DNA of 52,168 nucleotides from CBDCYS01 sp965226245 (lineage in GTDB: Bacteria > Acidobacteriota > Terriglobia > Bryobacterales > UBA6623). Numbering within the stretch: the stretch's first letter is position 1; the number at the start of each line of letters is the position of its first letter. A program made the position numbers and the translations under genes. Under the pieces are notes generated by a model, which worked only from the letters and a program-made list of their open reading frames with translations, ran no database searches and was not told where the DNA came from. Positions 45,012 to 52,168 of the stretch are shown one piece after another. The stretch covers positions 1 to 52,168 of the forward strand of contig CBDDCL010000011.1 of NCBI GenBank assembly GCA_965226245.1. Reading direction: 5' to 3'.

Positions 45012-48000
45012 TCATGAGGGCGCTTTCGCTCGGGCGAGCAGCTCCGCAAAATCGTAGTTGACGCTCGTCACCCCAAAATCCGGCTCACGCTGAAAGGGCT
45101 CGCGAACGTAGTGGATCCGATGCCGGCCGCCGTCCTGAAACTCCACGATCCCGAGGATGAAGTCCTCGGGCTTGTTCAGGGAGTACAGAATCTCATTGCG
45201 CGTGACCGTGATCGTGGCCGCGCCGCTGGCCCGGCCCTTGACCTCGATGAATCGAAGCTTGCCCGTGCCTGGCACCCGGCTTTCTATGTCGTACCCCAGT
45301 TTCTCGAACTCCCGGTCCGCCGGGTCAAACCCAAGGCTTCGCTCAACCTCCATAATGATTCCGTGTGCCCGGGCGGCCGATTCCTGCGTATCCACGGCCG
45401 GTCCTGTGTCCGCCGGTTCATGCCCGTTCATGGCATCGATGAGCCCCTTGGGGACGACCAGCAATCCTCCCAGCACCACCGGGGGCAGCGGCGAGAGGTG
45501 CGCCTCGAGCCGGAGTTCCTCAAGCCGTTTCTGTAGGCGTGTTTGCAGCATGTCCGCGCGCTTGCGAGCCTCCCCTGAATTGAGCCGCGCGCCGGTCCTG
45601 CCCGCCTGCTCCTGCAGTTTGAGTTGCTCGGCGCGATGATCCCAGTAGGTGATCTCCTTGGTGAGGCGATCCTTGACGGCCACCTCGGTCTTGGCGATCA
45701 ACGCCAACTTCGTATCGCGCACTTCCGCCAGATGCTCTGGGACCACGGTCGCAACAGCGTAGCCCTGCGCCTGCCTTTCGATATCCCGGTCGATCCACGC
45801 GCATTGCGGCCGCTCGAGGATTGCTTCCAGGCCGGGATCGTCTTCAGCGAGCGGCCGATAGTCGAGGTAGGGCGCATAGTGGACATGGCGGGTTCTGCCA
45901 TCCGCATCCCGTTCCACGTACAGCATGCGCTTGGAGACGATCCGACGATCTCCCGAGCGCGTCAGGCTCGCATCTTGGATCGCGTGCTCCAGAAAGAGGA
46001 GCACGCGCGGCGTGTCGCCCTCGTCACGTTCGTCGACCAACACGGCGCCCCGTTTCAAGAGATCCCGGTGTCGTTCCAGCGTCAGGTCGATCACCGCATC
46101 GAGCAGCGGATGCCCGGGACACACGAACGCCGCCAGCGGTTGCCCCTGGGGTGCGACTAGCGACTTCTCAAAGGCGATGCGCTCATAGCGGGGGAGCACC
46201 GGCTCCCCGATCCCTATTAGCCGGTCTCGGTTGCGTACTGGCGCGGCCACGTGGGTGATCTCGTAACGTCTGGGCTCGCGCTGCTTGAGCGTGCCGCCAA
46301 GCCGGTGGAAGGCCTCACGGAAGAACGATTCGATGTAGTGCGGTTGCAGCCTGCGCGCTTCGGCCCGTTCCATGTCCTCGCGGATACGGTGAACGCGGCT
46401 TGCGTCCATGGCATCGTGAGCGATCGCGCTCTCTTCGAGGAGGTCCTGAAGGTGGCCGCGGTCGAGCGCATGATCGACGGCCGTGGTCAGCCTAGCCAGT
46501 ACTGCCGGTTGTTCGCCATACCGTATGGCCTCGACCAGCAGCTCCCGCAGCGGTCGTCCCTCGAAGTGCAGCTTCCCCAGCACATCGAAGACTTGCCCAC
46601 CCAAGGACTGCCGCGCCTGCTCCAGCTTGTCGAGCAGCTTGCGATAGACATCGCCCTCCCGCGTCTCGTCCGCCACGAGATTCCATAGGTGGCACACCTC
46701 CGTTTGGCCAATGCGATGAATGCGGCCGAAGCGCTGCTCCAGACGATTGGGGTTCCACGGCAGGTCGTAGTTCACCATCAAGTGAGCGCGTTGCAGGTTG
46801 ATGCCTTCCCCGGCGGCATCTGTGGCGAGCAGCACTTGCACTTTGGGATCGTGCCGGAACGCGTCCTGCGCCTTGAGTCGATCTTCACGGCCCACCCCGC
46901 CGTGAATCAGAACCACGGCATCCACGCGCCCCAGCAAGGTCGTAATCCGATCGTGCAAATAACTCAGCGTGTCCCGATGCTCTGTGAAGATGACGATTTT
47001 CTGGCGCGGAGAGGATTGGGGGCGCTGACCCGCGCCGTACGGGACAGCCGGTTCCGCGATCTGGCCGGCCACCACGCCGGCGGTGAAGATCTCGCCGAGG
47101 AGGCTTGCAAGTTCTCGCCACTTGGTGTCCGCGCCGCTGCGACGTACGCCCATCGCGAGTGCGTCCAGAGATGTGAGCGTCTCGATCTCAGCGTTCAGTT
47201 CGGCGATAGACCGCGCCGCCGTTGCCTGGTCGAGGATCTCTTCCTCGGCGGCCTCGACTTCGTTCTCCGGAGCCTCGTCCAGGTCCTCGACATCGTCCGG
47301 ATCGAGCTCGGGCCCCGCAGTGACGACTGCACTCGCAACCTGACCACCACGTTGCAGGACTTCCAACTCGCGCAGTCGACTCGCCAGTCGCTCACGCCTA
47401 CGACGCAATGACTGGTAGATCGCTTCGGGCGATGACGCGAGCCGCCGCTGGAGGATGGTGAGCGCGAATCCGACAGTGCCGGCTCGCTTATCGTTCTCGA
47501 GCGCCTCCGCGCGATTGAATTCCTCGCGCACATAGTCAGTTACCGACTTGTAGAGATGGGCTTCCGCCTCGGAGAGCTTGTATGGGACCGTATGGGCAAT
47601 GCGCTCCGGGAACAGCGGGGTGCCGTCGAACTTGAGCAGGTTCTCCTTGACCATCCGACGCATGAGGTCGGAGACATCGGCTACGTGGACGCCGTCGCGA
47701 AAACGGCCCTCGAAGCGGTCACCGTCCAACAGCGCCATGAAGAGTTGGAAGTCTTCCTCCTTGCCGTTGTGCGGTGTGGCCGTCATCAGCAGGAAGTGGC
47801 GCGTCAGGGTCGACAACAACTGCCCGAGGCGGTAACGCTTGGTGTACTTGACTTCACCACCGAAGAACGTCGCCGACATCTTATGCGCCTCGTCGCACAC
47901 GACGAGGTCCCAGCGGCAATCCGGAGCCTGCAGCTTCTGCTGAACGTCTTCGTTGCGAGAGAGCTTATCGAGGCGCGCAATTACCAGGTTCGTCTCCAAG

Positions 48001-48584
48001 AACCAGTTGCCCGTACGTGCAGCCTCCAGCTTGTCGTTCGTCAGGATGTCGAAGGGCAGCTGGAACCGGCGGTAAAGCTCATCCTGCCATTGCTCCGCGA
48101 GACTGCCGGGACAGACGACCAGACACCGCTGCAGATCCCCGCGAGCGATCAACTCCTTGATGAGCAGCCCCGCCATGATGGTCTTGCCGGCACCCGAGTC
48201 ATCGGCGAGAAGAAAGCGAAGGGGCTGACGTGGCAGCATGGATTCGTAGACCGCGGTGATCTGATGGGGCAAGGGCTCGACGACCGAGGTGTGCACGGCC
48301 AGCACCGGGTCGAAGAGATGCGCCAGGCGGATCCGTTGCGCCTCGGAGACCAGGCGGAATAACGCACCGTCTCCGTCGAAGCTCCATGGCCGGCCGACCT
48401 CGACGATCTCGAGCCGGGGTTCGTCGTGACGGTACAAGAGCTCATTGGCGACCTTACCCGTCGGTGTCTTGTACGTCAGCTCGAGCGCTTCGGAGCCGAA
48501 CCACTGCACGCTGACCACCGTGACAAGGCCGTCGGACAGGATGCCGCGCACCGCGGCGTTGGCCTGGAGATCTTCCAGCTTCAT
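45012..48584 (-). CDS. SNF2-type helicase with C-terminal DUF3883, first gene of the defence operon
   Basis: 1190 residues from MKLEDLQANAAVRGILSDG, the usual family start; an ATG at 48608 is also possible. The helicase core has FLLADDSGAGKTIMAGLLIK (about 128), VVCDEAHKMSATFF (about 228), LLMTATPHNGKEEDF (about 272), then DAAGEGINLQRAHLMVNYDL (about 590) and EQRFGRIHRIGQTEV. Note DDSGAGKT instead of the common DEVGAGKT. The last 110 residues (FEKLGYDIESRVP, RFIEVKGRASG) are DUF3883, a PD-(D/E)XK-like module found in defence helicases. Among known proteins it is most like DrmD of class 1 DISARM in layout. It probably translocates on incoming DNA. Confidence 0.9.
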   Translation of the reverse strand: MKLEDLQANAAVRGILSDGLVTVVSVQWFGSEALELTYKTPTGKVANELLYRHDEPRLEIVEVGRPWSFDGDGALFRLVSEAQRIRLAHLFDPVLAVHTSVVEPLPHQITAVYESMLPRQPLRFLLADDSGAGKTIMAGLLIKELIARGDLQRCLVVCPGSLAEQWQDELYRRFQLPFDILTNDKLEAARTGNWFLETNLVIARLDKLSRNEDVQQKLQAPDCRWDLVVCDEAHKMSATFFGGEVKYTKRYRLGQLLSTLTRHFLLMTATPHNGKEEDFQLFMALLDGDRFEGRFRDGVHVADVSDLMRRMVKENLLKFDGTPLFPERIAHTVPYKLSEAEAHLYKSVTDYVREEFNRAEALENDKRAGTVGFALTILQRRLASSPEAIYQSLRRRRERLASRLRELEVLQRGGQVASAVVTAGPELDPDDVEDLDEAPENEVEAAEEEILDQATAARSIAELNAEIETLTSLDALAMGVRRSGADTKWRELASLLGEIFTAGVVAGQIAEPAVPYGAGQRPQSSPRQKIVIFTEHRDTLSYLHDRITTLLGRVDAVVLIHGGVGREDRLKAQDAFRHDPKVQVLLATDAAGEGINLQRAHLMVNYDLPWNPNRLEQRFGRIHRIGQTEVCHLWNLVADETREGDVYRKLLDKLEQARQSLGGQVFDVLGKLHFEGRPLRELLVEAIRYGEQPAVLARLTTAVDHALDRGHLQDLLEESAIAHDAMDASRVHRIREDMERAEARRLQPHYIESFFREAFHRLGGTLKQREPRRYEITHVAAPVRNRDRLIGIGEPVLPRYERIAFEKSLVAPQGQPLAAFVCPGHPLLDAVIDLTLERHRDLLKRGAVLVDERDEGDTPRVLLFLEHAIQDASLTRSGDRRIVSKRMLYVERDADGRTRHVHYAPYLDYRPLAEDDPGLEAILERPQCAWIDRDIERQAQGYAVATVVPEHLAEVRDTKLALIAKTEVAVKDRLTKEITYWDHRAEQLKLQEQAGRTGARLNSGEARKRADMLQTRLQKRLEELRLEAHLSPLPPVVLGGLLVVPKGLIDAMNGHEPADTGPAVDTQESAARAHGIIMEVERSLGFDPADREFEKLGYDIESRVPGTGKLRFIEVKGRASGAATITVTRNEILYSLNKPEDFILGIVEFQDGGRHRIHYVREPFQREPDFGVTSVNYDFAELLARAKAPS

Positions 48585-48820
48585 GCTCTGCTTCGGTTCC
48601 CTGTGCATATTCGAAAACCCAGTGCACTCCCGGAGGGGTCCATTTCGTGGGCTGAATCGGGGCGATCTCGATTTGTCACCATCCCGACAACCGCGTTCCT
48701 TCGGTCGGGCTCTGTGGAATGTGGGAGCACTCCACGCCGAATCAGGTCCCCCTGTTCCCCGACGACGTCCACGGCATCAGGACGCCGGGCCCGAGTTCGC
48801 CTTCAGGTTCGGTTGCCGCT

Positions 48821-49036
48821 TCACTGTAGCCGTTCAGCGATCCACAACTTGATGAGCGCCTGGCGGGTCACGCCAAGGTGCCGCGCCTGACTGTCCAGCC
48901 CGGCCACAACCCATGCCGGGAAGTCCACATTCACCCGCTTCACCTGCTCGTTCGGTCGCTTTGCTTTCGACCAGTCGACATGGCCGCTAACATCCTCTCC
49001 TGCATCAAATTTCCTGTCGAACTCAGTTGCTTTCAT
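48821..49036 (-). CDS. brnA: BrnA antitoxin
   Basis: 71 residues from the ATG at 49036; the frame continues upstream to 49132 but inside brnT. MKATEFDRKFDAGEDVSGHV is a family hallmark, followed by KRVNVDFPAWVVAGLDSQAR and VTRQALIKLWIAERL, the RHH domain. BrnA neutralises BrnT and represses the operon. It overlaps brnT by 14 nt, the usual toxin-first order. Confidence 0.92.
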   Translation of the reverse strand: MKATEFDRKFDAGEDVSGHVDWSKAKRPNEQVKRVNVDFPAWVVAGLDSQARHLGVTRQALIKLWIAERLQ

Positions 49037-49286
49037 AGTGGTCGATCTCCTGTTTCCGGGCGCGCCGCACCGAGATGATCCGCACATTGTCCCCACGATG
49101 AGCGCAGACGGCGGCCCAGTGGTTTTCGCCAATCTTCCCGATCACCAGAAAGCGCGGCTCGTCATCGGTTTTTGCCGCTGCTTCCAGCATCCGAGCATCT
49201 TTCCAAAGCACCTGGGCTTCGTCGAAGTCGATGCCATGCTTGGTCTTGTTTGCGACGCTTTTAGCGGGATCATACTCAAATGGCAT
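49023..49286 (-). CDS. brnT: BrnT ribonuclease toxin
   Basis: 87 residues. MPFEYDPAKSVANKTKHGID then FDEAQVLW is the family signature, with RFLVIGKIGENHWAAVCAHR and NVRIISVRRARKQEIDHYES. BrnT has a RelE-like fold and cuts RNA. It is complete. The module marks the right flank of the defence island and may stabilise it. Confidence 0.95.
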   Translation of the reverse strand: MPFEYDPAKSVANKTKHGIDFDEAQVLWKDARMLEAAAKTDDEPRFLVIGKIGENHWAAVCAHRGDNVRIISVRRARKQEIDHYESN

Positions 49287-49296
49287 GAGTTATTAT

Positions 49297-49313
49297 AGTA
49301 TAGAAAATATACT
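49297..49313. promoter_or_regulatory. Operator/promoter of brnTA
   Basis: AGTATA (49297-49302), five bases, TATACT (49308-49313): a perfect inverted repeat beginning 11 bp upstream of the brnT ATG. On the minus strand TATAAT lies between the repeat and the gene (about 49292-49297), so BrnA binding here would block transcription. Confidence 0.65.
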
Positions 49314-49423
49314 GTTTCTATTAATCACAGCCGTGCCCGAGATGTCATCGTGCTCGGCTACCTCCGTCCGCTTCGCGGTACACGTCTAAGCCTTGGCTCT
49401 AGCCGTGACTGGCAGGTAGTGAT

Positions 49424-49454
49424 GATCGAGAAAAGGCTCTGGAGCCGTTCGGCT
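49424..49454 (+). repeat. 31-nt direct repeat, right copy
   Basis: GATCGAGAAAAGGCTCTGGA then GCCGTTCGGCT. It matches the copy at 31470 in 29 of 31 bases and in the same orientation. It lies about 110 bp beyond the brnTA operator. The region 49314-49636 has no recognisable gene. Confidence 0.7.
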
Positions 49455-49636
49455 TGAAGGGCCGCGATTCCTCGGGATGGCGTATTAACTGCGGGATGAA
49501 GAGTGACCAGACGTGATTGACCGCAGTGGCGGGCACCGGGCGGGGCCGGCTCAGGGCGACCCGGCGCCGCGGCCGCCGGCATGGAACACGCGCCGCCCCG
49601 AATAGCACGCGCGCGCCGGGTGTGTCGTCAACGGGC

Positions 49637-49861
49637 TCAGACGCCCGCCAGGCCCGCGCCGGCAGCGGGGACGGGGTTTCCTATGGTCGCGCGGTCGTTC
49701 GTCGCGTGTGCGGCCACGTGGCGCGCCGCCTCGCCTACCAGCGCGGCCAGGTGTGCCAGGAACGACTCGCTATCGAGTTTCCCGCCGCACTTCCGGCACC
49801 CGAGTGCCACGTCCCCCGCTCGCCCCTGCAGCGCCGCTTCCAGGTCGGGCCAGTGCGTCAT
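49637..49861 (-). CDS. Possible small zinc-ribbon-like protein
   Basis: 74 codons with MTHWPDLEAALQGRAGDVAL, then GCRKCGGKLDSESFLAHLAA and a Ala/His-rich tail. The CRKC pair is the only motif. No good ribosome-binding site is visible, and frames on the other strand are also open in this GC-rich stretch. I cannot decide whether it is real. Confidence 0.25.
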   Translation of the reverse strand: MTHWPDLEAALQGRAGDVALGCRKCGGKLDSESFLAHLAALVGEAARHVAAHATNDRATIGNPVPAAGAGLAGV

Positions 49862-49968
49862 GGCTCGCCCGCGCCGACGCCGCTCGCGCCAGTCAGGTCT
49901 AAGGGTGCCGCTACTCCCTTGACCAGGCGAGCCCTGACTATGAGAATGAGCAAGAGAAGGACGGTCTC

Positions 49969-50190
49969 ATGGGGCAACGACATCGTCGGCTGGTCGCAGC
50001 GTCGTGCTGCATCTGGCTGTTGACCGTAGTAGCACTCGTCAGCTGCCAGAACGCGCCGGACGTGGCCGGATTGCGCAGCCTCGCTACTGAGGGTGACGCC
50101 GCCGCGCAGTTCGACCTCGGCTTCATGTACCGCAACGGCGAAGGCGTTCCGCAGGACAACGGTGAAGCCCTTCGCTGGTACCGCCTCGCA
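49969..50190 (+). pseudogene. Truncated Sel1-repeat lipoprotein
   Basis: The start MGQRHRRLVAASCCIWLLTV continues to a lipobox (ALVSC), giving a lipoprotein signal. One Sel1 repeat follows (GDAAAQFDLGFMYRNGEGVP, then QDNGEALRWYRLA). Right after it the frame runs into unrelated sequence and then CRISPR repeats. Full-length relatives carry several repeats. Another short fragment, minus strand near 50200-50282 (LKLSKWAEEYERGQGK), follows. Confidence 0.7.
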
Positions 50191-50291
50191 TTGTTCCTCT
50201 CCCGCTGCGGGCACCGGATTTTCCCCTGCCCCCGCTCGTACTCCTCGGCCCACTTCGAAAGTTTCAGCTTGCTCCGGTTCAACCCCGCCGC

Positions 50292-50381
50292 CGGTTCATC
50301 CCCGCGCTTGCGGGGAACAGCAGTTCAGTCAGAATACGAGGATCGGAAAGCTCGGTTCATCCCCGCGCTTGCGGGGAACAG
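50292..50381 (+). CRISPR. Second orphan type I-E-like unit (2 repeats, 1 spacer)
   Basis: Repeats at 50292-50320 and 50353-50381 are identical to those at 30.3 kb, with a 32-nt spacer between. A 32-nt stretch follows the second repeat and then sequence starting CGG, as if a third repeat had been lost. No cas genes are nearby. Confidence 0.9.
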
Positions 50382-50447
50382 CGCGGCCGGCCCTGCTGGA
50401 GGCCCTGGAGAACCGGAGTTGAAATCATTGACAAATCTTTACCTTGT

Positions 50448-50476
50448 CTGTTCCCCGCAAGCGCGGGGATGAACCG
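50448..50476 (-). CRISPR. Single type I-E repeat in opposite orientation
   Basis: Exact reverse complement of the same 29-nt repeat, 66 bp beyond the direct pair. An inverted unit in one cluster means the array has been rearranged rather than simply shortened. Confidence 0.88.
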
Positions 50477-50790
50477 ACAATGTTGACCCACTGCGCTCCG
50501 AGACGGCGCTGAAACGGTGGAGCAAGGGAGCGGGCAAACAAGTCGCACAAATAGCCGATAGTCCGACCCAGGACGACCCGGACGTGAAAGCTGAAATGCA
50601 GTTGATCGAGAACGCGATTCTCAAAGTTGACACAATATTCATGGCCAAGTACGGCGGAGTTCAGGGCGCGTCAAAGCGGTTTATCGCATTAAGAAAACTT
50701 CCCAAGTCGAAGGTGGAACCAGAAGCCGCGATTGACAGCTACGAGATATGGGTTTCGAGCCGTTTGAGGATGCTGGATGTGGACCTGTAA
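50473..50790 (+). CDS. Hypothetical protein, 5' end probably lost
   Basis: The frame opens right after the inverted CRISPR repeat and runs 105 codons (ETALKRWSKGAGKQVAQIAD, then IENAILKVDTIFMAKYGGVQ) to LRMLDVDL. The only good in-frame starts are GTG at 50584 and an ATG at 50596, without strong ribosome-binding sites. The helical, Lys-rich sequence looks genuine. The family is unknown. The upstream part may have been removed at the CRISPR junction. Confidence 0.45.
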   Translation, partial: TDNVDPLRSETALKRWSKGAGKQVAQIADSPTQDDPDVKAEMQLIENAILKVDTIFMAKYGGVQGASKRFIALRKLPKSKVEPEAAIDSYEIWVSSRLRMLDVDL

Positions 50791-51216
50791 ACCGCAAAAT
50801 GGAGTCCCCGGAGGCGGTGACATGAGCGGTGGAAAGCTGGACCGTTTTTGTGCCTGCCGGGGTCTAGGGGCCGTGCCGATCCAGCTTGGAACTTAGTCAA
50901 GGGGGGGTATGTTCCAAGATGCAGCGTTTGTTTGTTCCACACCCCATTTTGCTATCTCGCTGCCGGGTAGTCACTTGGCAGTGGTGGACCGGCCAGCGAG
51001 TGACGATACAGACGGAACGAGCAGGACGATAGCGACCCCCCCCTTTTTGCCGCTGTATCGGCACGCAGGGGGTGGGGTTTGTTCCAGGGTTTGTTCCATT
51101 CCCTGTCCCCCCCCCTTTGGGGGTCGCTATCGTCCAATTTATCCCTGCGGGAAGGCTTCGGCCAAGACCCCGAACACAACCCCCAAGCGGGCGCTGACGC
51201 GCCGGAGGAAAACCCC
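50791..51216 (+). other. Non-coding region with inverted and direct repeats; possible transfer-origin region
   Basis: GGACGATAGCGACCCCC (51024-51040) and its exact reverse complement (51119-51135) face each other across 78 bp. GTTTGTTCCA-like words occur at about 50928, 51077 and 51090, and TATGTTCCA at about 50907. Runs of eight or nine C/G are present. It lies just upstream of the coupling-protein start. No gene is visible. Confidence 0.5.
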
Positions 51217-51735
51217 ATGAAATGGCGCTATCCGGTCCTCATATTTGGAGGGTTTTGCTGCTCCGCTTGGGGTTTCATCTACCGGCCTTTTCCCATGCCC
51301 GGCGAGGAACCGCTGCTCGATTTGCTGCTCTACCACACCCCCAACTTTTACATCTGGGTTGTCCGCTGGTATTACGTCGCGCCCGCCGTTGCAGTCGTTG
51401 TCGGCGGGCTGATTATCAACACTGTTTACCACGTCTGGTTTGAGAAGGTGGAGGACCATCTACCCTCCTACAAAGTGCTTCCCGATTGGCCCCTTTCTCC
51501 CAAAAAAGACGCCGGGCCGGGGATCGTGGTGGGCGAGGTTCACCACCCGGTCAAAGCCGTCGAGATCCCGAACCCGAAATGGCTCACTATTCCGGAGCGC
51601 GGACTATACACCGGAGTGGCAATTTTCGGAGCTGTCGGGTCCGGCAAGACCTCAGCTTGTATGCACCCATTCGCACAGCCAATCTTGTCCTGGCAGGCCG
51701 GCAATCCCCGGCGCCGGGCGGCTTGCCTCAGCTAA
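51217..51735 (+). pseudogene. Type IV secretion coupling protein (TraG/VirD4-like), N-terminal third only
   Basis: GGAGG is placed 8 bp before the ATG. Two membrane helices appear at about residues 3-20 (YPVLIFGGFCCSAWGFIY) and 48-70 (WYYVAPAVAVVVGGLIIN). The Walker A follows in GVAIFGAVGSGKTSACMHPF (about 137-145). After residue 160 the sequence degenerates and stops at 51735, so the Walker B and the rest of the ATPase (normally 500+ residues more) are lost. Coupling proteins bring plasmid DNA to the conjugation pore. Here it is a remnant, so the plasmid is probably not self-transmissible from this gene. Confidence 0.85.
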
Positions 51736-51805
51736 CGGAGGGGCGTCGAAGCATTCCCTGACGCGCTGGTGATTTTCGCGGGGAGCGCGGTCATGGGATT
51801 TTGAT

Positions 51806-52132
51806 TTAAGCGCGCGGACCGTCCTCCGCGATACCCGCAAGCACGACCGGGGCCCGGTCCGGGAATTCGGCCACCAGCGACAGGTTTCCACCCATCGCTT
51901 CGACCGTCTTGCGCAGCGTGGAAAGCAGCAGGTCGCTGCGCTTCTCCAGGCGCGAGACGCTGCCCTGGGTGATGCCCAGTTTTTTGGCCATGCGGACCTG
52001 CGTGAGCTTGCGTGCGTGCCGCAGTTCGCACAATGTCATCTCCTCTGCAATCAGCTCGGCGGCGCGGGCCTCGACCTTCTTGCGTTGGGCGGGGCTCAGC
52101 TTCTTGATTTTGTCGTCTACGTTCACAGCCAT
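51806..52132 (-). CDS. XRE-family HigA-like antitoxin
   Basis: 108 residues from the ATG at 52132, with GGAAGGGAAG just upstream. The HTH is clear: LCELRHARKLTQVRMAKKLG, then ITQGSVSRLEKRSDLLLSTL and KTVEAMGGNLSLVAEFPD, a signature of antitoxins paired with Gp49-like HigB toxins. The upstream frame ends HLARLKKEGK with a stop 2 bp before the ATG, i.e. the toxin gene's last codons. Toxin-first order and coupling are as expected. The remainder of that toxin is most likely the partial gene at 1-327. Confidence 0.9.
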   Translation of the reverse strand: MAVNVDDKIKKLSPAQRKKVEARAAELIAEEMTLCELRHARKLTQVRMAKKLGITQGSVSRLEKRSDLLLSTLRKTVEAMGGNLSLVAEFPDRAPVVLAGIAEDGPRA

Positions 52133-52168
52133 GATCACTTCCCTTCCTTCTTAAGGCGGGCCAAATGC

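Noticed and set aside
47556..48362. 268-codon plus-strand frame opposite the SNF2 helicase
   Set aside because: Covers the helicase P-loop and DEAH region in antisense; composition typical of a shadow frame.
45012..48584. Calling the operon a complete class 1 DISARM system
   Set aside because: SNF2 helicase and methylase fit, but there are no DrmA (DUF-type helicase), DrmB (DUF1998) or DrmC (phospholipase D) genes; the DUF499 protein is not part of DISARM.

Overview
The window looks like most or all of a mosaic plasmid of about 52 kb from an environmental Gram-negative bacterium. The evidence is two RepA-type initiators with iterons, two ParA/ParG-like partition pairs, the start of a type IV coupling protein, many toxin-antitoxin pairs, IS debris and an outer-membrane beta-barrel protein. 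The host phylum cannot be fixed from sequence alone. The window may close on itself: the left edge holds a HigB-like toxin lacking only its C-terminus, and the right edge holds the last ten or so codons of such a toxin followed by its XRE-type antitoxin.

Layout. 1-2.7 kb: HigB-like toxin (cut by the edge), Doc toxin-antitoxin pair, tyrosine recombinase. 2.9-6.1 kb: replicon 1 (three iterons, RepA, MazF-like pair, ParA, ParG-like). 6.1-10 kb: recombination debris, including an in-frame chimera of a DNA methylase and a serine recombinase, a SAM methyltransferase and an IS1380-family remnant. 10.2-12.5 kb: replicon 2, a diverged paralogue of replicon 1 with the same iteron spacing. 12.6-18.3 kb: VapBC, an EamA transporter, an IS5-family element, a DinB-fold protein and several gene fragments. 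18.3-20.4 kb: phage-like or integrative-element genes (tyrosine recombinase, terminase-small-subunit-like protein). 20.4-25.9 kb: an SbcD/SbcC-like (YhaO/YhaN-like) pair held between inverted ends of one IS3-family element. 26.2-30.3 kb: truncated AAA ATPase, IS3-family pieces, an AbiU2-like HEPN gene, a beta-barrel protein and a nonsense-inactivated IS3-family element. 30.25-30.6 kb: an orphan type I-E CRISPR mini-array and solitary repeats of two other families.

31.5-49.4 kb is a defence island, almost entirely on the minus strand. In transcription order it holds a BrnT/BrnA pair; a tight operon of SNF2 helicase-DUF3883, DUF1156 DNA methyltransferase and Swt1-HEPN/DUF499 ATPase; an RHH/RelE pair; and a 1769-residue SF1 helicase with a Vsr/DUF559-like nuclease domain. 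The helicase-methylase-ATPase trio recalls class 1 DISARM and other catalogued DUF1156/DUF499 defence loci, but the DrmA, DrmB and DrmC proteins are absent. The island is bracketed by a 31-nt imperfect direct repeat. 49.9-52.1 kb carries a broken Sel1 lipoprotein, more CRISPR repeats (one inverted), a 17-bp perfect inverted repeat that could belong to a transfer origin, the truncated coupling protein and the HigA-like antitoxin.

How the parts fit: replication, partition and at least six addiction modules keep the molecule in the host; IS elements and recombinases explain its patchwork; its main readable cargo is anti-phage defence and DNA repair.
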